Shown in pieces: positions 1 to 8,363 of a DNA stretch of 64,000 nucleotides. Origin of the DNA: Diphasiastrum complanatum (taxonomy: Eukaryota; Streptophyta; Lycopodiopsida; Lycopodiales; Lycopodiaceae); NCBI GenBank assembly GCA_029204225.1, contig CM055105.1, positions 51,485,680-51,549,679 on the forward strand. The letters run 5' to 3'. Under the pieces are notes generated by a model. The model worked only from the letters and a program-made list of their open reading frames with translations. It did not search any database and was not told where the DNA came from. The translations under genes were made by a program, and so were the position numbers. How positions within the stretch are numbered: the first letter of the stretch is position 1; every line of letters starts with the position of its first letter.

Positions 1-113
1 ATTTGATTTTGGTGTAGAATCCTCTCTAGCATGCTCTAGACTTGATATCTTCAACAAATCATTGATAGATCTGATTTCCTCCTTCATAACCTGAAACACA
101 AGCTCTGGTACCA
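1..113 (-). mobile_element. 5' leader and primer-binding site of an off-window copia element
   Basis: This is the internal side of a minus-strand LTR retrotransposon whose body runs off the left edge. Positions 102-113, read on the minus strand, give a variant of the initiator-Met tRNA primer site (TGGTACCAGAGC) directly beside the LTR that begins at 114. The rest closely matches the leader of element B around 16580-16692, so this is a second copy of the B family. No coding sequence is visible. Confidence 0.75.
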
Positions 114-763
114 TGTGAAAGATTTCAGATCCTTAAGATCCAATCTACTTGAATGATCTTTGGTTAGAAAGAGAAATACACTATCAATTTCACCAATGTA
201 GAAAAATCAGCATCTACACACAATTTGAGATGCAAACACTAATAGAACTTGATCAAACTTGAATGAAATGATTATGTATTGTTGTTGTCCATACAAAACC
301 AGCAAGCTACTGTATTTCACACGTGCGGATCCAAAAATAGCAAATATAGATCATTCTACACATAGAATTGCAAGCAATCACCAAGATAGTGCACCCATGG
401 ATAGTAGAACCCAAGAGAATCGTGTATAAGCATGAAATGAGATAGAGAAGAGAGAAGATGACTCTCTCCACGAGTTACATCCTTTTATAGCAGGTACAAA
501 CCCTATTTGGCCACTTGGCTTTCCCACCAAAATGCTAACCCTACCAATTTTGGGTCTAGATTCAATGTACCCAACTTATTCAAATTGAATCTACTCAAAC
601 TCGCATTCTATATTTCCCACACTTTCAAAAAGTGTTTATTCAAATTAAATTTAGACTAATGAACTTTGAAAAGTCAACCTCTAAGTCTAAATCAAGTTTT
701 GGCCTCAATATGCCAAATATGGAAATATTGCAAAATGTGATGAAACTAGTTGAATCTTTCACA
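114..763 (-). mobile_element. 5' LTR of a B-family copia element (650 bp)
   Basis: The segment starts TGTGAAAG and ends TTTCACA on the plus strand, so it has the TG...CA ends of an LTR. It is the same length as the B-element LTR at 16693-17342 (650 bp) and matches it along its whole length with scattered differences. The primer site lies to its left, so it is the 5' LTR of an element transcribed leftward out of the window. It interrupts a gypsy gag fragment or abuts its truncated end. Confidence 0.85.
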
Positions 764-1215
764 CACCACGTGTTCTCTTGTCTATGGTGGATTTGGCCAG
801 TGGGTAACTGACCCGACATCGAACTCTGGATAGACTTAAAAGTGTTCTGAAACTCTTTTGTGAGTTTCTCCATCTGTTGTTGGTGTTGCTGGTTAAGCAA
901 CTCCATCTGTGTCTTTCATAACCATTCTCGAGCATCATCATTTGGGCGAGCTTCTTGGACAGCACGATGTGCTCTCCGTTCTCGTGGTTCATCAACATCT
1001 GAGCCCTCGTCTTCTTCCCGAATGGCATCAGACATGGATTGTTTCAATGATGTATATTCATCATTGGAATGAAGTTCACATCTTATCGATTGTGGGAGTC
1101 CAACGAGGAACCAAATGATGAGCATGGATTCGGTGGGTTGCTCTTGTACCTGACTTTCTAATCGTTTAAATTGTTCAATGTAGTCACGTACTTTTTTGTC
1201 TTTTGTCATTTTGAT
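764..1215 (-). pseudogene. Ty3/gypsy-type gag fragment
   Basis: A minus-strand frame of about 97 codons (1209 to 916) continues after one stop into a glutamine-rich frame as far as the LTR edge at 763. It reads like a plant gypsy gag: 'VRDYIEQFKRLESQV' followed by a hydrophobic stretch ending 'GLPQSIRCELH' is typical of the retrotransposon gag domain, and the tail is charged. No zinc knuckle or pol follows. It is cut by the LTR on the left and ends abruptly on the right, where an unrelated gene begins. The gag assignment is by pattern only. Confidence 0.6.
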
Positions 1216-1221
1216 ATTACT

Positions 1222-1711
1222 TATTTGCCACTCAGGACTTCGAGAAAGATGACAAAACCAAAGTACTAAAAGTTGATGTATGGAAAAAGCTTGATAGTAT
1301 GATTGCTATTTTAAGAAAAGAAAAATACTCTGATATTGATAAGAAAGCTGTTCAAAAGACTTGTGTCGAGTTTGTTAATGAGGTATCAAAAGCATGGGGA
1401 GAATATCACATCACTCATTACATGGTTAGTATAAAATTTTCAAAATGCTTTCAAATTTTCATATATATCTAGATCCAAACATAAGACTAACATTATGATT
1501 TTGACATATGCAGCACATACTAAGAGATCATACAACATTTTTTGCAAATACATATGGAAGCTTGAGTGTATGGTCATCACAAGGGATGGAGAAGTCACAC
1601 TGGCAAGCACGAGCAGCATTTCATCAAAATACACGACATGGAGGAACCAATGAAAACCGAAATTACATTTGTCAATTGTTTCAGTGGTTCTACCATAGAG
1701 TTCAGATTTGA
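1222..1711 (+). pseudogene. 3' end of an unidentified two-exon gene
   Basis: Exon 1 (about 1222-1423) is open on the plus strand and lysine-rich. It ends at a GT donor (GTTAGT). Exon 2 starts after ATATGCAG at 1512 and runs to a TGA at 1709-1711. The joined frame stays open across the splice. Exon 2 contains the stretch 'SLSVWSSQGMEKSHWQARAA' followed by 'HQNTRHGG', a compact Trp/His/Gly-rich pattern that looks like a structured domain. I do not recognise the family. The 5' end is missing. A coding fragment at 11528-11826 of similar style could be another part of the same kind of protein, but that is a guess. It is the first of four intron-containing genes in 1.2-7.4 kb. Confidence 0.5.
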
Positions 1712-1920
1712 CATATAACAAAGTCCACACACTACAACAAGTTTAGAAAAGTATGCAAGTTCATACAGGAAGAGAAAATTAGATGAGTGATGAGTAGAAA
1801 ATCATCACTGTCATCAAATCTTGACAGGTTCAAAGTTGCTTTGCAAATTCATTGAATAAGAGAGGAGAAATACCCAATGTAAATGTATTGATTGTATTAT
1901 AACAAATTAAAAAGTGTCAA

Positions 1921-3436
1921 CTATTCATCATCAAATCTTGTATCAGATTCTATGGTAGTATTGTCATGAAGAAATTCTCTACTAGCGTATGCATCTAATA
2001 GATGTGCATTATCCTTATTTCCACTAAGCTCAATATAAGTGGGATACAATGAATAATGGGAGCTCCTTAAAGGAACATTCCCATCAGTAAAGCCTAAAAT
2101 GTTCAAAACATAAGATCTTTTGACAAAAATGATCTTATTCGTCTTAACAAATTTATGTCCTCCTAGGTAAAATGATAAATCTTTAACTGCCATTATAAGA
2201 CTCTCCCCGACTAGGCTCAGCTTGGAATGAGCAATACAGATCTCATTCTTCAGGAAATGCCTAAGATAGTGGCCCAGTCCACTTTCCCTCTGGAACGAGG
2301 ATGCGTGTTGTCTGAAACCACCTCGTCTCGCAGCAAAATCATCTATTATGAGAGCATCCTGCAATAGTAAATATGTTAGCAAAAACACATTCGGTGATCG
2401 AAAACATTCAAATGCAAGGAAGATTAAACACTTACACATTCTTCATCATCAACATCAACCAGATCAGGATGATTAATATAATGACCACGTATTGAAGTGA
2501 AATCATTAGTGAAATGCATTAATGATGGACGAGGGAAGCCCATATGGGATTAAAATGCCATGAATTCTTCATCGGATGGTCTGCCTCACCCATCCTCAGC
2601 TATATTTGATAAAGTCTTATTTAGACATTCTTCACCAGTCATAAGTCCCTCCTCATCATCAAAATCAATACCAACAACAAGGTCATCTGTTTCAAAATCT
2701 ACAAAGTCGGAGAATTTGGAAATTGTGCCGGATAATAAACAAAGAACCTCGTCCTCATGATAGTCAAAAAATTTACATAAATCAGCAGTAGTAAAATATA
2801 CATCGTCATTAATATAATATACAGGCAAATTGAAAAGACATTTCGACTCCTCCATAGATTTGGATTCATCATCAGATGTATTTTGGCCAACGAAAGAATC
2901 CCGAAGAACATCAATATTTACATCAATAAAGTCACTTTCCTTATCAGGAGTGTCAATAAGAAAGTGACTAATATCCTTAATAGCTGACTGAACAGAGGAT
3001 GGTGCAGAAGGAGGGTCAACAACAGAAACTTCATCATCATCTGGGATCTGAACTAACAAAAAAAGTACGAAACCACTCTGAAATTCAACCAATCGACATT
3101 TCTTGTTGCAATACGGACACATTGATTAGCTTTTGAAAAGATCAAACAATTTGGTGAACATTCTATCCAGTCTATGTCTGAAAGCTGGGAAGAAATGAAC
3201 AAGATCAGTATAATGTATGTACTGGAGTGGACCTATGGAGAAAACATGCTTACTAAGTATATCTCTGAATCTGAAATAATTGTCATAAAATACGTCAGAA
3301 TTTGGTTGTGCAGTCTTGAAAACATGTAGATATGGCCTGAATAGATTGTGGATATAGTCTAGTTCTTCAGTAATCTCAAATTCACTAAGAAATGAACTCA
3401 AGCTTGAATCTCGTGAGGATGATGAGGAAGAGGCCA
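1921..3436 (-). pseudogene. Acidic CxxC protein, divergent partner of the H3-like gene (broken)
   Basis: One minus-strand frame runs from an ATG at 3436 to 2436, then across a 77-bp intron (2359-2435, GTAAGT...TTGCAG) and on to a TGA at 1921-1923, about 470 codons. Three in-frame stops break it: TAA at 3126-3128, TGA at 2586-2588 and a TAA shortly after. The start after the serine run (MASSSSSS) is preferred to one 16 codons upstream, which lies inside the leader repeats. Visible features are a serine-rich N-terminus, 'MCPYCNKKC' (a CxxC element with a further Cys, possibly metal-binding), and a long Asp/Glu-rich middle. The acidic region might suit binding to basic proteins, but no family is recognised. 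It is transcribed away from the H3-like gene and shares its mirrored leader. Confidence 0.55.
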
Positions 3437-3448
3437 TAGTAGTAACGT

Positions 3449-3613
3449 GAATATTGCACTTGTGCGCGAGGGAGAATTGAACCAAAACTAACTATTAGAA
3501 TGGCCCACAAGAGGGATATGTACAGTAGGCAGATACCGAATATTGCACTTGTCTGCGAGTAGGTATAGTTGCAAGCAAACGGAAGGCAATGAGTGCACAC
3601 AAGAGTGATATGC
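3449..3613. repeat. Left leader array: two ~90-bp repeats with inverted 18-bp motifs
   Basis: A motif close to ATATTGCACTTGTGCGCGAG occurs at 3449 and 3538, and its reverse form at about 3503 and 3593. The spacings are 54, 35 and 55 bp, so the unit is ~90 bp and contains one motif in each orientation. The nearest motif lies 13 bp upstream of the preferred ATG of the minus-strand gene. The same unit, mirrored, sits before the plus-strand H3-like gene. Confidence 0.75.
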
Positions 3614-3704
3614 CGCAAATTTCGAGAACGAAAAAGGTAAAAATTTGATTGGTTTTTGTGCCATTTATACTAAATTTTTGCATGTGTGGTCAACGAACTT
3701 AGGA

Positions 3705-3935
3705 CACGTGTCAACTTTCAATTGGACTACAAGTAAAAGCACGTGTGAGGTGACACCAACACACGTGTGAAATCCTGGACACATGTCGCATGTTTACTCG
3801 TTTGCTCGACAACACGTGTCGCTCTCGCATTTGATCGTACAAATTCAACACGTGTAATGTGACAAGGTGACACATGTCACTCTCGCATTTGTCGTACAAC
3901 TCTCACATGTGTGACAGGACGTCCTTTCACACGTG
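3705..3935. promoter_or_regulatory. Array of nine CACGTG/CACATG sites between divergent genes
   Basis: Hexamers lie at 3705, 3740, 3762, 3780, 3813, 3849, 3871, 3904 and 3930, spaced 18-36 bp apart. Six are CACGTG (the plant G-box, bound by bHLH and bZIP factors) and three are CACATG. Most extend to CACGTGT or CACATGT. A ~25-bp stretch containing CTCTCGCATTTG is itself repeated at 3815 and 3873. The array sits midway between the two divergent start codons, so it is a likely bidirectional promoter core. The regulatory role is inferred. Confidence 0.65.
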
Positions 3936-3996
3936 CGAACTGCGATATAAAATCACAAACTTTGATGAATTTTTTTTCACTTTCTTTTAGGCTCCG

Positions 3997-4250
3997 CATA
4001 TCGCACTTGTGCGCGTCCTTCACAATCGAAATTCCTCCTACCGCCTTCCATGCGCACAGGTCCGATATGTCTGCCTATGTGTCATCCCATATCGCACTTG
4101 TGTGTCTTTCCTCAAAACTAATCGTTCTCTCTAATATTCGGCTCGCACAGGTCCGATGTACCGTACATTCTGTCCGTACATATCGGTCCTCTGCGAGTTC
4201 TTTATCATCCCTCCCTGCTCATCCTAACCATCATGCACAAGTCCGCTATT
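3997..4250. repeat. Right leader array: three ~90-bp repeats with inverted 18-bp motifs
   Basis: CATATCGCACTTGTGCGCG and variants start at 3997, 4088 and 4179, and the inverted form (GCGCACAGGTCCGATATG and variants) at 4052, 4142 and 4232. The spacings alternate 55, 36, 54, 37 and 53 bp. The last motif ends 15 bp before the ATG at 4266. Order and spacing relative to the start codon mirror the array before the minus-strand gene. A transcript through it could fold each motif pair into a hairpin. Confidence 0.8.
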
Positions 4251-4265
4251 ACATAGTACACGTCC

Positions 4266-6018
4266 ATGGATAGGAGAAAGCAGACAAGGAGGGACTTCTT
4301 CTCTCCTGACTCATCCTCATCCCCTACAGTTGCCATCACACCACCTGCTAGACCTAGAACGTGCAACTGCAGCAGGTGGCTCTCTAAGATATGCAAGTAT
4401 CAGAAATCAACAGCTTTGTTGATCCCAAGAGCTCCATTCTATCGTGTTGTCTGGAACATAAGAAAAAATGATCTCGGACAGTTGGTTAGATTCACACCCA
4501 GTGCTCTTCAGTGCCTTCAGGAGGCTGCTGAAGATTACATTAGCCTTTGTTTTTAGGATTCTTTTTTGCTTGCCATCCATTCCAAGAGGGTTACCATAAT
4601 GCCCAAGGATTTTCAGCTCCTGATGAGGATGAGGAATAGGTACTGTAGGTTACATGTATCTCAGCCTGCTGCTCCTAGACCAACTCCTGTAGATAGGACT
4701 GATCTTCCTACGAAGCGTCCTAGGAACCAAACAGCCCCCAAGCGCGCTCCTAAGAAAGTGAAGCCTAATCCTTCAGATTCTGTGAAGCCTAACTCGGAAT
4801 CCATTGTAGATAATGTTGTTGTTGATAATGCTGTAAATATAGCTACCTCTGTTTTGGATACCCCTTCAATTGTTGTAGATACTACACATCCACCTCCTCC
4901 TCCTCCTCCAAATTTTTATACATATATAGATTCGGATGATTATCTTAAATTTGAGAAAGACATATCCAATGTTATAGATACTATTGGTACTCCTTTTTGC
5001 TTCAGACTAGATGAAGTTGATTTTAGTATTAATTTTAGAGTTATAGATTGCTTGGATCTCAAAGTTATACGGGCTCCTATCAGTGATCATGTGATAGAGT
5101 CCGGGCTTATACTCTTGCAATATGACATTGCAAGAGATTCATCAAATGAGTTGCTGGTGCTAAGTAACTTTATGCTTCAGGCCTTCAAGGAGAACAATGA
5201 CACATTGTCACAATGTTTGACAAGTAAATTCACACCAGCAACAAAGTATCTGCTCATACCTTATCATACAAAGTAAGATATATTAAATGCTTCTTGTTGT
5301 TTTATGCATTAACATTGGCATTGTCAATGGAAACTATTCTCAGAATTGCAGCTAAAGAGAATTCAATCTTATTTTGCAGTGACCACTAGAGTTTAAACCT
5401 GATCTCTATTAAGACATCTGTAAAAAATATTATTAAAGGTTTTTGTGTCAAGATGAATTCGGTGAGAAATACGCATAAGGATGTAGATAATACCTTCCAT
5501 ATCTAAGTAAATATATTCCTACAGACGTTCCCCATTCCGTGGACTGGCAGGTCGTCAGTTTGGAGGTAAACTCTATCTTTCTTAATAGTATTTTGAAATC
5601 AGTATTCTAATGAAATATTTTCAATCTAATTCATTTTGTTTCATAATTGATTTCTTGTGTGTTGAATTATTTTGCAGTCACCCCAGCAAAATGATTCATT
5701 CAGTTGTGGGTGGTACACATTATACAATGCAAGTTGTTTTTAGAGTGGTTCAACCTTCAACAAGATGTTGATATTTCTAAGGTAATAAATTCTGTTTATT
5801 CTTATTTTGTAATCATGATTAGTTTTCTATTATGGTGATGTTTTTGGCCATTACTAATACATGAATGTTCTATTTTGCAGTTTACACTTCCTGAGTACAC
5901 ATCAAGCCAGGTGTACATATTTAGACAAGAAATTATCCTGAGTATACTGGCTAGGGCAAGGCTTCAGCCTCCCGTTATTGATGATGGTGCAAAGGATGAT
6001 GTAGCTATACTAAATTAA
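4266..6018 (+). pseudogene. Histone H3-like fold fused to a ULP1/C48 protease-like domain
   Basis: Five exons are proposed: 4266-5272, 5380-5438, 5525-5565, 5678-5781 and 5881-6018, all with GT...AG introns. Residues ~45-130 match the histone H3 fold in order: 'KYQKSTALLIPRAPF' (alphaN/alpha1), 'ALQCLQEAAEDY' (alpha2), then 'LAIHSKRVTIMPKDFQL' (alpha3). 'LLIPRAPF' and 'EAAEDY' recall centromeric CENH3 rather than canonical H3, but the loop 1 region is short. A proline-rich basic linker follows. The C-terminal part looks like a C48 peptidase: 'SDHVIESGLILL', 'YLLIPYHT', catalytic-type 'NDH', and 'PQQNDSFSCGWYTL' with the Gln and Cys of the active site. The frame is broken by TAG at 4554, by TAG directly after the NDH, and by a one-base shift near 5735. 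The H3 tail with modifiable lysines is absent. Confidence 0.75.
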
Positions 6019-6196
6019 GATAAAAAAAAATATAGATAGCATAGAACAAAAATACATGTATAGACTTCATAGAAAGATATACATTGATATATCAAACGCT
6101 TCTCCAATTTATGAATTTGGGAGCACAAAATATATCTACAGATGCCCAACTTGGGCTTTCATTTATTGAATGAAAGAGTGTATACACAGGTTTTTA

Positions 6197-7368
6197 CTAA
6201 AGTTTATTTGAAACTATTGTTCTCCCACAATCGTGATTGTTGTAGGTAGATCTTTGCAGCACGTTATCAGCTCCTGTCTTTTTCGCATCTGTGACATGGC
6301 AAATATTAGTGAATGTGCAATTGTAAATGATGACATTTTCTATTATTTTGTTCTATTCTGAAATGGCAATAAACATAAAGTACTTACGAGTCTTCCGTTG
6401 ATGATAAATCTGAAATATGTTTGTAGATTGGTTTGTAATAGCATGAGCTATATTCTTCCAATGTTCTTCCACCTCAACCATAGTCAAATATTCTTCATTG
6501 TAGATAATGCTTATCTCCATTCGGTTTGTGTGACCATTTAGTTCAAAGTCTTGATCCAGTGGTAGCCATGTACCTTCAATTTTCTTGTATCTCTAGTAGC
6601 TAAATGTGAGATCAAGCATTTGCTTTTTGATATGATAACGATTTGATATGTGATATGATTACTAATACATATGTGATATAATACACATATGTGATATTTG
6701 TTTTTGGCCATTCTATGTCATTATTTGTTTTACTATCCGAGCCTTGATCCATGAGATCTGACAAAGTCTCATCTGATAAATCCTTGCAAACAAATAAAGT
6801 TGGTGTCCTACAAACACTAGCACTCGAGAAAAAATCAACAGATATATGCAATGAGATAAACCAACTTAGGTGAACAATTTTTGAGCCTGTGCTTATCTTC
6901 ATAGCATTTCTAATATCAATGAGTAGCTTGCATCTCAAGGATTCAGAAACAATGCTGTCTGGAGTAGGCCACTCATCACTTTGAAAACTAGGCAATGGAA
7001 TTGCTTTGAGCTTGCCAAAACCTCCATCTATTTGTGGCATATATAAAGATTCATAAAAATAGATACCACAATCTGCAAGTTCCTTTGGACTTCTTCCTCT
7101 GTATTGCAGCTTTCCAACATAAGAGTGAATCACGTCTAATATTCTTGCAAGTGATTGTGCGAGCTCCCATTCACTTATGCATAATGGATATAAATCTGAA
7201 AGAAAAAAACAATGTTGAAACATTTACATCATAATCTGAAGAGCATCAATAAAGAAAATCACCTATGATTGCTGTAGAGTGCATATGTTTTAATATACTT
7301 GTTGACCCCTTTGGTGAAGTAGTACATGAATTTTTTCTTATCTTTCAGTGGAATATCTTGAGGTTTCC
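6197..7368 (-). pseudogene. Unidentified four-exon gene, convergent to the H3-like gene
   Basis: Exons on the minus strand are about 7263-7368, 7212 down to roughly 6735, 6388-6592 and 6197-6288, with clear splice sites (for example GTAAGT after 6388 and CACAG before 6288). The frame continues across the last junction to a TAG at 6197-6199. The phase between the first two exons does not match, so one indel or a wrong exon edge is likely. The second exon contains 'LADCGIYFYESLYMPQIDGG' and ends in an Asp/Ser-rich region. The third carries 'EVEEHWKNIAHAITNQ'. No family is recognised. The real start lies upstream of 7368 and was not found. Confidence 0.5.
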
Positions 7369-7623
7369 CTGAAATTTTAAAACAAATCCTGGACATTTCA
7401 AAAATTATCAAAGACAATTGAAAATCTGCAAAAAAAAAGACTTTTTAGAAGAATTGAAAATACTACCTTAATGAAAATACTAAAAACTTTAAAAAAACAA
7501 GTCATTTTTGTGAAAAATCTTTAAAAAACAAAACTACAAATTCAACATATTTTTTTACTAAAATATCTCAAAAGGATCACTTTTCTCAGACAAAGCCTTG
7601 TAAAACAAGAAAAATACGAGTAG

Positions 7624-7739
7624 CAACCTATGCTGAGCATAGGTTGTGTTCGATTCCTTAGTAAAAAATTATGCTTAGCATAGAATGTCGGCGGGATTCT
7701 TCAATTCTAACCACCTTTCGACCTATGTTGAGCACAGGT
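7624..7739. repeat. Three short perfect or near-perfect inverted repeats
   Basis: 7624-7646 is a perfect 11-bp arm inverted repeat around one G (CAACCTATGCT/AGCATAGGTTG). 7670-7682 holds TATGCT-T-AGCATA. 7721-7739 is a third, imperfect relative of the first. They lie between the unidentified minus-strand gene and the copia fragment at 7773. They may mark the edge of an older mobile element. Confidence 0.6.
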
Positions 7740-7772
7740 TGCATCTCTGTTTCTGTTCCAACCTATCTTGTT

Positions 7773-7843
7773 ATGTACATATTCCTTTAGAAACAAGGAA
7801 AAAGAAAGATGCCACTTCTTTCAAAGGCATCTTTGCTTACCTG
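7773..7843 (+). mobile_element. Tiny copia integrase C-terminal fragment
   Basis: About 70 bp on the plus strand match element A near 23345-23420. Translated, they give a close form of 'YVHIPLETRRKEDATSFKG' from the integrase C-terminal region. It stands alone, with no other copia sequence on that strand nearby. The stretch 7844-8181 between it and element C shows nothing recognisable. Confidence 0.6.
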
Positions 7844-8181
7844 CCGTTTAACTAGTATGGTTAACTTCATACAATAGTTAGTTTAGAGTTAGATGTAATA
7901 ACTTCTCTTCATGCTCGTTCCAAAATTCGGGACTAGAGCTTTAAGACTGAAATCTTGGTGTGCTCAATGCGAAAACTGAAGCGGGAGAGGCAACAGTTTT
8001 GAAATCACTGTATGCTTATAGTGAAATATGAGGTGGGACGATTTCTCAATGCGACATAAACATTACAAAAGTAAGGAATGCTAGATCTATTCATATTGAT
8101 TTATTGTAGGTAGATTCATTTACATGACTGTAGCTTTAACAATGGCAATGTTCCATTTGCATGTTGCTCTTCCGATGGAAT

Positions 8182-8363
8182 TGTTGAATTTCACACGTGT
8201 GGACTGTCCACTACATGTACTTGTGATCTCCTAAGGTGTGTAGATGCACCAAGATCAAGATTAGATTGAGATTCAAAATCTATCTTTGAATCTATGGCAA
8301 AAACACACTACTACATGCATTCAATCACTTCCAACTCTCACCCACACGTGTGGAAAGTATTCA
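8182..8363 (-). mobile_element. 3' LTR remnant of element C
   Basis: Starts TGTTGAATTTCACACGTGTGG, the reverse complement of the last ~180 bp of the D-family LTR. It matches the start of the 5' LTR remnant at 11220. The U3 part is missing, and the LTR joins integrase sequence directly at its right edge. Confidence 0.8.

Noticed and set aside
3911-4273. 120-codon plus-strand frame across the leader repeats
   Set aside because: It runs through the 90-bp repeats just upstream of the H3-like start in another frame. The repeats explain its pattern.
4266-4556. Functional CENH3 gene
   Set aside because: The similarity is partial, loop 1 is short, the fold is interrupted by a stop and a protease domain follows. 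It is not a plain centromeric histone.
4554-5390. In-frame TAG codons in the H3-like gene as possible recoding or RNA editing
   Set aside because: Plant nuclear transcripts are not known for stop-removing editing. A frameshift in exon 4 and stops in the neighbouring genes point to ordinary decay.
4266-6018. H3-like gene as an integrated giant-virus histone
   Set aside because: The several GT...AG introns and the ULP1 domain fit a eukaryotic or transposon gene better. No other viral hallmark gene is in the window.
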